64,000 bases of DNA from Conyzicola nivalis. GTDB taxonomy: Bacteria; Actinomycetota; Actinomycetes; Actinomycetales; Microbacteriaceae. Made by a program: the position numbers and the translations under genes. Below the pieces are notes generated by a model, which saw nothing but the letters and a program-made list of their open reading frames with translations, was not told the origin of the DNA and made no database searches. The first letter of the stretch is position 1; each line of letters begins with the position of its first letter. Shown piece by piece: positions 17,085 through 26,471 of the stretch. The stretch is from positions 2,515,082 through 2,579,081 of the forward strand of contig NZ_BMGB01000001.1 of the NCBI RefSeq assembly GCF_014639655.1, given 5' to 3'.

Positions 17085-17719
17085 CAGGATGCCGCCTTCC
17101 AGGCGAGTTCGGGGTGGGAATCGACGAAGCGGTTCGCGTCTTTCCAGCCCAGGCCGATACTGCCGAGGGTGGAGAGGATGACGAGCCGGTGTCCGTCTGC
17201 TTCGGGGAGCGGATGTTCCGTGGACTCCTCGAGCACCGAGAACATAGCGTCCTCCATGAGGCGGGCGAGCCGCTCGGCCGAGATGTCGTCGCGGATGGTG
17301 CCGTCGTCGCGGCCGGTGTGGATGGCGTCGAGCACGCCGCGACGCAGCGGCTCGAGCGCCTCGTCGATGTGGTGCTTGAGGCCGCTGCGCACGGTGAAGA
17401 CGGTCATCACGCGCACGTCTTCCACCTCGTGCCAGAGCCGCGACGCGATCAGGGCAAGGCGCACGAGCGGGTCGGGGTGGGTGACCGCCTCGAGTGCGGC
17501 GGCGACACGGCGCGATCCGACCGAGACCAGTTCGCGCAGCAGGTCGTCGCGGCTCGCGAAGTGCCCGTAGACCGAGCGGCGGCTCAAACCCGCCTCGGCC
17601 GCGATCGTTTCGAGCGGGGCATCCGGATTCTGATTCAGCACCACCTTCGCGGCGTCGATGAGTGCGGCGCGGTTCTGCGTCGCGTCGCGCCGGGGGGTGC
17701 GGGTGGTGGTGTCGGTCAC
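17084..17719 (-). CDS. TetR/AcrR family transcriptional regulator
   Basis: 211 residues from the GTG at 17719 (TDTTTRTPRRDATQ). The N-terminal helix-turn-helix is IAAEAGLSRRSVYGHFASRDDLLREL; the C-terminal ligand domain is all-helical. I prefer the GTG at 17719 over the ATG at 17767 because a perfect 20-bp palindrome at 17737-17756 would otherwise fall inside the reading frame. First gene of an operon with the ABC-like and YhgE/Pip genes, so it probably represses this exporter and itself. Confidence 0.93.
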   Translation of the reverse strand: MTDTTTRTPRRDATQNRAALIDAAKVVLNQNPDAPLETIAAEAGLSRRSVYGHFASRDDLLRELVSVGSRRVAAALEAVTHPDPLVRLALIASRLWHEVEDVRVMTVFTVRSGLKHHIDEALEPLRRGVLDAIHTGRDDGTIRDDISAERLARLMEDAMFSVLEESTEHPLPEADGHRLVILSTLGSIGLGWKDANRFVDSHPELAWKAAS

Positions 17720-17736
17720 TCGTTCGATTGTAATAA

Positions 17737-17756
17737 CTTGCACAGCGTTGTGCAAG
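17737..17756. promoter_or_regulatory. TetR operator palindrome
   Basis: cttgcacagcgttgtgcaag is an inverted repeat with perfect 8-bp arms CTTGCACA / TGTGCAAG and a 4-bp centre. It lies 17 bp upstream of the TetR GTG and about 60 bp upstream of purA on the other strand. Size and position fit an autoregulatory TetR operator. Confidence 0.8.
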
Positions 17757-17794
17757 ATCGTGTTCACGCGGCTGGCGGTTAGAATTGGGTCTAA

Positions 17795-19105
<1,311 letters not shown>

Positions 19106-19172
19106 CGCAATACCACGCGATCCTGAGCGACGCTTGACCCTGACGCACAGCTACGAGGAGTCGACTGCAGTA

Positions 19173-19592
19173 ATGGAAATCGCATACACGGCCATCGCCC
19201 ACGCAACCGGAGGCGGCCGCGACGGCCACGTCCGTTCGGAGGACGACCTTCTCGACCTCGACACCCGCCCGCCCAAGGAGATGGGCGGCAACGGCGAGGG
19301 AACCAACCCCGAGCAGCTTTTCGCCGCGGGCTACGCCGCCTGCTTCCTCAGCGCGATCCACGCCGTAGGCAGGAAGCTGAAGATCGACACCAAGGACTCC
19401 GCGGTGTCGTCGAGCGTCGGCATCGGCTCGAACGGCGAGGGCGGATTCGGCCTCGAGGTCGAACTGCACGTCTACACGCCGAACGTGCCCGTCGAACAGC
19501 GCCAGGAGCTGGCCGACGCCGCACACCAGGTCTGCCCGTACTCGAACGCGACCCGCGGCAACATCGAGGTCACGATCACGCTGGTCGACTAG
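19173..19592 (+). CDS. Ohr-type organic hydroperoxide resistance protein (OsmC superfamily)
   Basis: 139 residues. The two redox Cys are in FAAGYAACFLSAIH and HQVCPYSNATRGN, the Ohr pattern, and NPEQLFAAGYAACF is the OsmC hallmark. It reduces organic peroxides, with electrons from lipoylated proteins in the known family members. Start ATG at 19173 gives MEIAYTAIAHATGGGRDG, matching the family N-terminus; an upstream TTG at 19134 would only add a tail. No OhrR regulator is adjacent. Confidence 0.93.
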   Translation: MEIAYTAIAHATGGGRDGHVRSEDDLLDLDTRPPKEMGGNGEGTNPEQLFAAGYAACFLSAIHAVGRKLKIDTKDSAVSSSVGIGSNGEGGFGLEVELHVYTPNVPVEQRQELADAAHQVCPYSNATRGNIEVTITLVD

Positions 19593-19603
19593 TCGACCCT
19601 GCC

Positions 19604-19680
19604 GGTCCCTGAGCTTCTCCGGTCCCTGAGCTTGTCGAAGGGAGCCCTGCCCGTCAGGCCCTTCGACAAGCTCAGGGACC
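19604..19680. terminator. Family A palindromic repeat: perfect hairpin plus partial copy
   Basis: Positions 19621-19642 and 19659-19680 are perfect 22-bp complementary arms (core ctgagcttgtcgaaggg / cccttcgacaagctcag) with a 16-nt loop. A truncated copy of the left arm (ggtccctgagcttctcc) precedes it at 19604-19620. It follows the Ohr gene and precedes a GNAT gene on the same strand, so it probably ends the Ohr transcript. No T-tract. Confidence 0.85.
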
Positions 19681-19693
19681 GTACAGTTGGCGC

Positions 19694-20344
19694 ATGACCG
19701 CCGTCCGTCCGCCCCGCACCCCGCTCGTCGGCGACTTCGTCCGTCTCGATCCCCTGCTGAAGACAGACGTACCCGACCTGTTCACGGCCATCGGGCATCC
19801 GCTCGTCTTTTCCGGCGGATTCGGCGGCGGGCCGGAGGGTTACCCCGACAACCTCGCCGACTTCACCGCGTTCGCCGACTCCTACTTCGCGTGGGAGCGC
19901 AGCAACGTGCACGCCGTGCGCCTGGTCGGCGGCGAGAACGACGGCCTGCTCGTCGGCACGTCGACGCTCGGCGATTTCGACCTCGATCTCGAGCACGCCC
20001 ACATCGGCTGGACCGCCTACGACCCGCGCGTCTGGGGTACTGCCGTCAACGCCGAGGCGAAGCTGCTGCTGCTCGGGGCCGCGTTCGACAACGGGTTCGG
20101 CCGCGTGAAGCTACAGGCCGACGTGCTCAACGAGCGGTCCCGCGCCGCGATCAGCAAGATCGGCGCGCAGTTCGAGGGGATCGTTCGCCGCGACCGCCGT
20201 CGCGCAGACGGCACCTGGCGCGACTCGGCCATCTTCTCGGTCGTCGTCGACGAGTGGCCCGCGGTGCGCGCCGGCCTCGAGTCGCGATTGGCAGCTTATG
20301 GCGCAGAACCCGTCCGTTTGCGTGCGGCGCCCGACGGAGGCTGA
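19694..20344 (+). CDS. GNAT acetyltransferase (RimJ/RimL type)
   Basis: 216 residues. The order GDFVRLDPLLKTDVPDLF, IGWTAYDPRVWGTAVNAEAKLLLLGAAF and VLNERSRAAISKIGAQFEG is the RimJ/RimL pattern: N-acetyltransferase strands, the pyrophosphate-binding loop replaced by VWGTAVN, and NxxSxxAxxKxGF-like motif. These enzymes acetylate ribosomal proteins or small amines; the substrate is unknown. Stands between a terminator-like repeat and the EamA gene. Confidence 0.9.
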   Translation: MTAVRPPRTPLVGDFVRLDPLLKTDVPDLFTAIGHPLVFSGGFGGGPEGYPDNLADFTAFADSYFAWERSNVHAVRLVGGENDGLLVGTSTLGDFDLDLEHAHIGWTAYDPRVWGTAVNAEAKLLLLGAAFDNGFGRVKLQADVLNERSRAAISKIGAQFEGIVRRDRRRADGTWRDSAIFSVVVDEWPAVRAGLESRLAAYGAEPVRLRAAPDGG

Positions 20345-20359
20345 GGGTATCGTCCATAC

Positions 20360-21286
20360 GTGCCGTCGACGACAACCCCCACCCGCAACCTCTCCATAGT
20401 TCTGCAGTTCGTGGGCATGGGGCTCGTCTGGGGCGCCAGCTTCCTGTTTATGAAGATCGCCCTCGACGGCGTCTCGTTCTACCAGGTGGCCTGGTCGCGC
20501 CTGGTTCTCGGCGGCCTCACCCTCGGCGTGATCGTGCTGGTCACCCGCCAGCGGCTGCCGCGCGAGCGGGTGGTCTACCTGCACTTCCTTGTGATCGCGT
20601 TCACTAACTGCGTCATCCCGCACCTCGCTTTCGCGTGGGCGGAGCAGTACGTGTCGTCGGGCCTCGCGAGCATCTACAACGCCGTCACCCCGATCACCAC
20701 GGCGCTCATGGTGACGCTCGCCTTCCACGTCGAGAAGCTGAACCGCGGGCAGGTGCTCGGCATCGGCATCGGCATCGCCGGCGTCATCGTGATCATCGCC
20801 CCGTGGCAGCACGCCGCGTTCACCGGCGACCTTGCCGGGCAGCTCGCCTGCCTGCTCGCCGCCACCTGCTACGGCTTCAGCTTCGGCTACACCCGCCGGT
20901 TCCTCAGCCACCGCCCGATCCCGGGCACGAGCTTCGCATTCCTCAACATCGGGGTCGCCGGGGCGATCATGCTGCTCCTCACCCCGGTCATCGCCTGGCA
21001 GCCGGTCGTCCTCGACACCGGTATCGTCGCGAGCCTGCTGACCCTCGGTGTGCTCGGCACCGGCGTCGCGTACATCTGGAACATCAACGTGTTGCGCGCG
21101 TGGGGTCCGACCAACGCGTCGACCGTCACCTACATCACACCGGTCGTGGGAGTCCTGCTCGGCGTGCTCGTTCTGGGCGAGACCTTCTCCCTCAACCAGC
21201 CCGCCGGAGCCGCTCTCGTGTTCGTCGGCATTCTCTTCACGCAGCAGCGCATCCGTCTGTCTCGTCGAACTCTGGTCACCCAGTAG
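20360..21286 (+). CDS. EamA family (drug/metabolite) transporter
   Basis: 308 residues, ten predicted membrane helices in two EamA halves. The first half has GLVWGASFLFMKIALDGVSFYQVAWSR, the second ACLLAATCYGFSFGYTRRF and TYITPVVGVLLGVLVLGETFS. GTG start at 20360, 15 bases after the GNAT stop. Likely exports amino acids or other small metabolites, as characterised members do; specificity unknown. Confidence 0.92.
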   Translation: MPSTTTPTRNLSIVLQFVGMGLVWGASFLFMKIALDGVSFYQVAWSRLVLGGLTLGVIVLVTRQRLPRERVVYLHFLVIAFTNCVIPHLAFAWAEQYVSSGLASIYNAVTPITTALMVTLAFHVEKLNRGQVLGIGIGIAGVIVIIAPWQHAAFTGDLAGQLACLLAATCYGFSFGYTRRFLSHRPIPGTSFAFLNIGVAGAIMLLLTPVIAWQPVVLDTGIVASLLTLGVLGTGVAYIWNINVLRAWGPTNASTVTYITPVVGVLLGVLVLGETFSLNQPAGAALVFVGILFTQQRIRLSRRTLVTQ

Positions 21287-21295
21287 TCTCGAACA

Positions 21296-21667
21296 ATGGC
21301 AGACGACGAGACAGGTTCGGCCGAGCTCACGGGGCTTCGCCAGAGCATCGACAACATTGACGCGGCCCTCGTGCATCTGCTCGCCGAGCGCTTCAAGTTC
21401 ACCCAGCAGGTCGGCCGGCTCAAGGCCGCGACCGGCATGGCCGCGTCCGATCCCGAGCGCGAGAAGGTGCAGATCGCCCGCCTGCGCGCCCTCGCCGAGG
21501 AGAGCCACCTCGACCCCGCCTTCGCCGAGAAGTTTCTGAACTTCATCGTCGCCGAAGTCATCCACCACCACCAGTCGATTGCGTCGACCGGTGCGATCGC
21601 GACGACCGACCTCATCGACGACCTCCCCGACGGCCTCTCCACCGACACCGACCCGATCGACGCATGA
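21296..21667 (+). CDS. Chorismate mutase (AroQ class)
   Basis: Converts chorismate to prephenate for Phe/Tyr synthesis. 123 residues, all-helical AroQ fold. LRQSIDNIDAALVHLLAERFKFTQQVGRLKA carries the Arg, Asp and Lys of the first long helix, and DPEREKVQIARLRALAEE matches the second. A short acidic C-terminal extension (DLIDDLPDGLSTDTDPIDA) is outside the catalytic core. Ends with a four-base overlap (ATGA) with the following dehydrogenase gene. Confidence 0.93.
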   Translation: MADDETGSAELTGLRQSIDNIDAALVHLLAERFKFTQQVGRLKAATGMAASDPEREKVQIARLRALAEESHLDPAFAEKFLNFIVAEVIHHHQSIASTGAIATTDLIDDLPDGLSTDTDPIDA

Positions 21668-22593
21668 CCTGGCACCCCGGCCGGCTGCCCGATAGGCGCG
21701 GCCGGGTCTACGTCGTCACCGGCGGCAATGCCGGACTCGGCTATTTCACCGCCGAACAGCTCGCCTCCACCGGAGCGCACGTCGTTCTCGCTTCGCGCGA
21801 CGGAAAGAAGGCGGATGCTGCGATCCGATCGATCCGCGCGCGTCTCGGCCGCGCATCCCTCGACCGCATCACCGTCGACCTGTCGTCGCTCGAATCGGCC
21901 GAGACGGCCGGCCGCGCGATCGCCGACTTCGACCGGCTCGACGGTCTCGTGCTCAACGCCGGAACCGTCACCGGGTCACGCGACCGCCAGGAGACCGACG
22001 ACGGCCTCGAACTCGTGCTCGCGACCAACTACGTGGGGCACTTCGCGCTCACGGCCCGCGCTTGGCCGATCCTCGCCCGCACGCCCGAGAGCCGGGTCGT
22101 CGGGCTCGGCAGCCTGTCGACCGAGCTGGTACGGCTCGACCCCGCCGACCTGCTGAGCGAGCGCAGGTACGGCTTCTTCCGCGCCTACGCGTTCTCGAAG
22201 CACGCGATCCACGGCTTCACCCTCGAGCTCGACCGTCGCTCGCGGGCGGCGTCGGCCGGGGTCGCCGGCGTGCTCGCTCACCCCGGCTACGCGGTCGACG
22301 GGCTTACCCCCCAGCGCCCCGGCATTGCGTCGCGCGGTGCGGGCGACCGGCTCTACGGCGCGTCGATCGCCGTGGGTGCGCAGGGCAAGAACCGCGGCGC
22401 CGCGTCGACCGTGCGGGCCCTGCTCGACCCCACCGTGGTCGGCGGCGAGTACGTCGGGCCGGAGTTCCTCACCCGGGGGCGTCCCGTGCTGCAGCGGCCC
22501 GTCGTCTCGAGCGCCTCGCCCGAGTTCGGCGCGTACCTCTGGGCGCAGAGCGAACTGTGGACGGGTATCCCCTTCGACGTAGCCGCCAGCTGA
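21664..22593 (+). CDS. Short-chain dehydrogenase/reductase
   Basis: 309 residues, Rossmann fold with the cofactor motif VVTGGNAGLGYFTAEQLA, LVLNAGTVTG, a catalytic Ser region (VVGLGSLSTELV) and Y-x-x-x-K as YAFSKHAIHGF. Similar to protochlorophyllide-reductase/retinol-dehydrogenase-like SDRs, which often have a longer C-terminal part. Coupled to chorismate mutase by an ATGA overlap, although a shared pathway is not obvious. Substrate unknown. Confidence 0.92.
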   Translation: MTWHPGRLPDRRGRVYVVTGGNAGLGYFTAEQLASTGAHVVLASRDGKKADAAIRSIRARLGRASLDRITVDLSSLESAETAGRAIADFDRLDGLVLNAGTVTGSRDRQETDDGLELVLATNYVGHFALTARAWPILARTPESRVVGLGSLSTELVRLDPADLLSERRYGFFRAYAFSKHAIHGFTLELDRRSRAASAGVAGVLAHPGYAVDGLTPQRPGIASRGAGDRLYGASIAVGAQGKNRGAASTVRALLDPTVVGGEYVGPEFLTRGRPVLQRPVVSSASPEFGAYLWAQSELWTGIPFDVAAS

Positions 22594-22610
22594 GCCCGCC
22601 GAAACTAACG

Positions 22611-22650
22611 CCGGTTGAGTAGGTCGCTCAGCGACCGTATCGAAACCCCC
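22611..22650. repeat. Hairpin repeat (GGTTGAGTA... TATCGAAACC type)
   Basis: ggttgagta and tatcgaaacc flank a tight GGTCGC-TCA-GCGACC stem. The outer parts resemble the family A arms (TTGAG...CGAAA). Located after the SDR stop and before the purL 3' end, between convergent genes; may act as terminator. Confidence 0.6.
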
Positions 22651-22665
22651 GCACGGATCATCAGA

Positions 22666-22714
22666 TTGCGTCATTTGGGGCATTTAAGTCTCTCGACTGC
22701 CCCAAACGGCGCAA
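22666..22714. repeat. 49-bp imperfect palindrome with TTTGGGGCA arms
   Basis: ttgcgtcatttggggca pairs with tgccccaaacggcgcaa (two mismatches in 17) across a 15-nt loop. It lies in the convergent gap between the SDR and purL genes. Single copy in this window, similar in design to the other long palindromes. Confidence 0.7.
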
Positions 22715-22743
22715 CAAGCGCGACCTCCGGCGGGGTCAGCTCG

Positions 22744-25056
22744 TCAGTACCCGACGATCGCGCCGAACGCGTCGGCGAGCGTTCCGCGGTGCGCCTGCTG
22801 CAGTTCCGCGATCGACGCGGTGAATTCGCCCTGAACCTCGAGCTCGCCCGAGTTGTCGGTGACGCCGATGCGCAGCACCGGGTAGCCGCGTCCCTCGCAC
22901 AGGCCCTGGAAGCGCACGTCGTCTTCGCGCGGAACCGACACCAGCACCCGGCCGCTCGATTCGCTGAAGAGTGCCGTGGCCGCATCCACACCGTCTCGCT
23001 GCATGATCTCGGTGAGCCAGACGCGCGCGCCAACGCCGAAGCGCAGAACGGCCTCGGCGAGGGCCTGCGCGAGGCCGCCGTCGGCAAGGTCGTGCGCCGA
23101 GGCGATGAGGCTCTGCTCGCCGCCCGCCGCGATCAGCTGGGCAAGGCGCATCTCGGCGGCGAGGTCGACCGCCGGCGGGCGCCCGCCGAGGTGGTTGTGG
23201 ATCGTGCCGGCCCAGGCCGAGCCGTCGAGCTCGAGCGCCGTGGTGCCGAGCAGGTAGATGTTGTTGCCCTCGTCCTGCCAGCCGCTGGGGATGCGCTTGG
23301 CGACGTCGTCCATCACGCCGAGCACGGCGATGACGGGGGTCGGGTGGATCGGCACGTCGCCGGTCTGGTTGTAGAACGAAACGTTGCCGCCGGTCACCGG
23401 GATGTCGAGCTCGAGGCACGCGTCGCTCAGCGCCTCGACGGTCTGGGCGAACTGCCACATGACCTCGGGGTTCTCGGGACTGCCGAAGTTGAGGCAGTCG
23501 CTGACGGCGACCGGCGTCGCGCCGGTGACGGCCACGTTGCGGTACGCCTCGGCGAGGGCGAGCTTGGCTCCCTGGGCCGGGTCGAGCTGGCAGTAGCGTC
23601 CGTTGGCGTCGGTCGCGACCGCGAAGCCGAGGCCGCTCTCCTCGTCGATGCGCACCATGCCGCCGTCGTCGGGGAAGCTCAGGGCGGTGTTGCCCATCAC
23701 GTAGCGGTCGTACTGGTTGGTGATCCAGCTCTTGTCGGCGAGGTTCGGGCTGGCGAGCAGCTCGAGCGTCTGGCTCTTCAGCTCGTCGCCGGATGTCGGG
23801 CGCGCGAGTGTCGCGGCGGTGTCGGCCTGCAGCGCATCGATCCAGGTCGGGTAGGCGACGGGGCGGTCGTACACCGGGCCGTCGACCGCGACCGTGCGGG
23901 GCAGAACGTTGACGATCTCCTCGCCGTTCCAGTTGATGATCAGGCGGCCGGTGTCGGTGACCTCGCCGAGCACGCTGGTCTCGACGTCCCACTTCTCGAC
24001 GACCTTCAGGAAGCCCTCGAGCTTCTCGGGCGTCACGATCGCCATCATGCGCTCCTGGCTCTCCGACATCAGAATCTCTTCCGCGGTCATCGACGGGTCG
24101 CGCAGCAGCACCTTTTCGAGCTCGATGAACATGCCGCCGTCGCCGTTGGAGGCGAGCTCGCTGGTCGCGCACGAGATTCCGGCCGCACCGAGGTCCTGGA
24201 TGCCCTCGACGAGCTTCTGCTGGAACAGCTCGAGGCAGCACTCGATGAGCACCTTCTCGGCGAAGGGGTCGCCGACCTGTACGGCCGGTCGCTTGGTCGG
24301 GCCGGACGCGTCGAAGGTGTCGGACGCCAGAATGGATGCTCCGCCGATGCCGTCGGCGCCGGTGCGGGCGCCGAACAGCACGACCTTGTTGCCCACGCCG
24401 CGCGCGTTGGCGAGGTGCAGGTCTTCGTGGCGGAGCACGCCAACGGCCAGCGCGTTCACGAGCGGGTTGGCCTGGTACACGGAGTCGAAGTAGGTCTCGC
24501 CGCCGATGTTCGGAAGTCCGAGGCAGTTGCCGTAGTGGCTGATGCCGGCGACGACGCCGTGCACGACGCGGGCCGTGTCGGGGTGGTCGATAGCGCCGAA
24601 GCGCAGGGCGTCCATCACGGCGACCGGGCGGGCGCCCATCGAGATGATGTCGCGCACGATGCCGCCGACGCCGGTCGCGGCGCCCTGGAACGGCTCGATG
24701 AAGCTCGGGTGGTTGTGGCTCTCGATCTTGAACGTGACCGCCCAGCCCTCGCCCACGTCGACGACGCCGGCGTTCTCGCCCATACCCACCATGAGGTTCT
24801 TCTTCATGGTCGGGCTGACCTTCTGGCCGAACTGGCGCAGGTAGTTCTTGCTCGACTTGTACGAGCAGTGCTCGCTCCACATCACCGAGTACATCGCGAG
24901 CTCGCCGCTCGTGGGACGCCGCCCGAGGATCTCGCGGATCGCGAGGTACTCGTCCTCCTTCAACCCGAGGGCGCCGTACGGCTGCTCCTTCTCGGGGGTG
25001 GCGATAGCGTTCGAGACGGTGTCGGCGACGCCTCTGGAGGGGGTGGTAACGGTCAC
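22744..25056 (-). CDS. purL: Phosphoribosylformylglycinamidine synthase subunit PurL
   Basis: Large subunit of FGAM synthase, 770 residues, the small-PurL length that works with separate PurS and PurQ, both encoded in this window at 28.6-29.6 kb. [55 protein letters not shown] and [14 protein letters not shown] are characteristic. The C-terminal AIRS-like half contains [16 protein letters not shown] start at 25056. It catalyses ATP-dependent conversion of FGAR to FGAM with ammonia from PurQ. Confidence 0.98.
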   Translation of the reverse strand: MTVTTPSRGVADTVSNAIATPEKEQPYGALGLKEDEYLAIREILGRRPTSGELAMYSVMWSEHCSYKSSKNYLRQFGQKVSPTMKKNLMVGMGENAGVVDVGEGWAVTFKIESHNHPSFIEPFQGAATGVGGIVRDIISMGARPVAVMDALRFGAIDHPDTARVVHGVVAGISHYGNCLGLPNIGGETYFDSVYQANPLVNALAVGVLRHEDLHLANARGVGNKVVLFGARTGADGIGGASILASDTFDASGPTKRPAVQVGDPFAEKVLIECCLELFQQKLVEGIQDLGAAGISCATSELASNGDGGMFIELEKVLLRDPSMTAEEILMSESQERMMAIVTPEKLEGFLKVVEKWDVETSVLGEVTDTGRLIINWNGEEIVNVLPRTVAVDGPVYDRPVAYPTWIDALQADTAATLARPTSGDELKSQTLELLASPNLADKSWITNQYDRYVMGNTALSFPDDGGMVRIDEESGLGFAVATDANGRYCQLDPAQGAKLALAEAYRNVAVTGATPVAVSDCLNFGSPENPEVMWQFAQTVEALSDACLELDIPVTGGNVSFYNQTGDVPIHPTPVIAVLGVMDDVAKRIPSGWQDEGNNIYLLGTTALELDGSAWAGTIHNHLGGRPPAVDLAAEMRLAQLIAAGGEQSLIASAHDLADGGLAQALAEAVLRFGVGARVWLTEIMQRDGVDAATALFSESSGRVLVSVPREDDVRFQGLCEGRGYPVLRIGVTDNSGELEVQGEFTASIAELQQAHRGTLADAFGAIVGY

Positions 25057-25178
25057 GATTGAGAACTCCCAGAGTTGACGGATGCCGGAAGCCCCCAGTC
25101 TACCGGCGGCAGGGCCGGGGTGCTGGGCGGGGGCGGCAGGCCCGCCCCCGCCGCGTCCGCCCGCCGCCCCTCCGGCGG

Positions 25179-25233
25179 TTTTGGTCGCTAGATGCTCTAA
25201 GTCGCCCGGCCATCGAGCATCTGGCGACCAAAA
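25179..25233. repeat. Family B palindrome, copy 1
   Basis: ttttggtcgctagatgctc (25179-25197) pairs with gagcatctggcgaccaaaa (25215-25233), 18 of 19 bases, with a 17-nt centre. It ends 6 bp from the 3' end of the DUF559-type gene. Other copies: 26292-26345, 36494-36547, 36656-36710. Confidence 0.85.
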
Positions 25234-25239
25234 GTGCGC

Positions 25240-26226
25240 TCAGCCGGGCCAGCCGGCGGCACGCAGCGCGCGCCCGACCCGGTCGACCGCCTCGCGCGGG
25301 CGGCCGAAGAGCTGGCCCTTGCGGATGCGCACCGTCGCGTAGCCCGCCCGGTGGAAGTTCTCGATGCGGGTCTCGTCACGGTCGTATTGCGCGCTGCTGG
25401 TGCGGTGCTGCTCGCCGTCGAACTCGCTGATCACCTTCCACTCTCGGAAGAGCTGGTCGGCGCGCCCGAGCCACGTGCCGGCGTCGTCGTAGATGTCGAC
25501 GCCCACCTCGGGTTCGGGCAGCCCGGCCCGCACGAGCAGCAGCCGCAGGTGCGTCTCCGGTCGCGACTCGACGCCCTCCCGGACGTGCTCGATCGCGGAT
25601 GCCGCGGCCCGCGCACCCCATCCGGAGCTGCCCTCGACCGCCGCCCTCAGCTCGGCGATCGTGGCGTACGGGCGCTCGTCCGAGGGGTCCAGCACGAGAG
25701 GGTCGAGCACGAGGTGGTCACCGACCGCGACCAAGTCGTCGAGCCCGAGCGGCCTTCCCAGCGAGATCCAGGTGCTCGCCGGTTCACCGATGGGCAGGCC
25801 GAACCGATCGAGAATGCGCGAGGTGGCCGGCGCCTGGTGCCCGGTGATTCCAGCGCTTCGTGGGGCGCGCCCCGGCGAGAGCGTCGCGACGTCGAGCGGC
25901 TCGGCGTCGGTGAACGGGGCAGGCAGCGGAGCTTTCCAGAGCCGGGCGGCGGTCGTGTGGCTGAAGAACTGGCCAGGGCGCAGCAGCGGAGCGTATGACC
26001 GGCACCGGGCGATGAGCGCCGCAAACTCTTCGGCGGCCCGTGTGCTCGGGAAGACGCCGAACCGCGACAGTTCGACCTGTCCGGCCGCGTCGAAGCGCAC
26101 CCCGCGGTACGGGGCTTCAAGGTCGCGGGCGCGTAGCCGACCCGCCGTGATCCCGGCCGCGCGAGCCGCCCCGACCGCGAACGGCCGCTCGCGCCATTGC
26201 GGCGGAAGTTTCTTACGGCTGGCCAT
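25240..26226 (-). CDS. DUF559/AbiEi-like protein with PD-(D/E)xK endonuclease fold
   Basis: 328 residues from the ATG at 26226. The N-terminal part has a winged-helix-like region and a FFSHTTAARLWKAPLP stretch seen in AbiEi-type antitoxin relatives. The C-terminal domain has PETHLRLLLVRAGLP, VDIYDDAGTWLGRADQLF and KVISEFDGEQHR, giving E...D...ExDG, the core of the VSR/DUF559 endonuclease fold. It ends with FHRAGYATVRIRKGQLF. Such genes are common, often multi-copy, in Microbacteriaceae. No partner toxin gene is adjacent. Family B palindromes sit on both sides. Function unknown; DNA repair or defence nuclease are possible. Confidence 0.8.
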   Translation of the reverse strand: MASRKKLPPQWRERPFAVGAARAAGITAGRLRARDLEAPYRGVRFDAAGQVELSRFGVFPSTRAAEEFAALIARCRSYAPLLRPGQFFSHTTAARLWKAPLPAPFTDAEPLDVATLSPGRAPRSAGITGHQAPATSRILDRFGLPIGEPASTWISLGRPLGLDDLVAVGDHLVLDPLVLDPSDERPYATIAELRAAVEGSSGWGARAAASAIEHVREGVESRPETHLRLLLVRAGLPEPEVGVDIYDDAGTWLGRADQLFREWKVISEFDGEQHRTSSAQYDRDETRIENFHRAGYATVRIRKGQLFGRPREAVDRVGRALRAAGWPG

Positions 26227-26291
26227 GCCCCAGCCTGCTCCGGCTCGGCAGCATCCGCGGATCTTCTCCACAGCTCACGGGCCAGCGCAAC

Positions 26292-26345
26292 TTTTGGTCG
26301 CCAGTTGCGCGATCTGAACGAACATCGAGCATCTAGCGACCAAAA
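26292..26345. repeat. Family B palindrome, copy 2
   Basis: ttttggtcgccagttgc pairs with gcatctagcgaccaaaa (two mismatches in 17). 54 bp long, in the 245-bp gap between the DUF559-type gene start and the MscS gene start. With copy 1 it brackets the endonuclease gene. Confidence 0.8.
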
Positions 26346-26471
26346 CGCGCCCCAGGCCCCGCGCCCCAGGTGCCACCCGCGTCGGCCGCCGGGCGCCCGC
26401 CCAGCCGCCCCCGCTACCCTTGAGGCTCGACGCTCGACGGTGTGCGTGACCCAAACACCTAGGAGAGATTC

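Noticed and set aside
17719-17767. TetR start at the ATG 17767
   Set aside because: It would put the perfect operator palindrome inside the coding region and adds a non-conserved tail.
22615-25062. An 815-codon open frame on the plus strand across purL
   Set aside because: It is antisense to the highly conserved purL gene, is very Arg/Val/Gly/Asp-rich and has no recognisable domain; long antisense frames are common in high-GC coding DNA.
25057-26471. Insertion sequence around the DUF559-type gene
   Set aside because: No transposase motif and no clear target-site duplication beyond the palindromes; kept only as a hypothesis of mobilisation.
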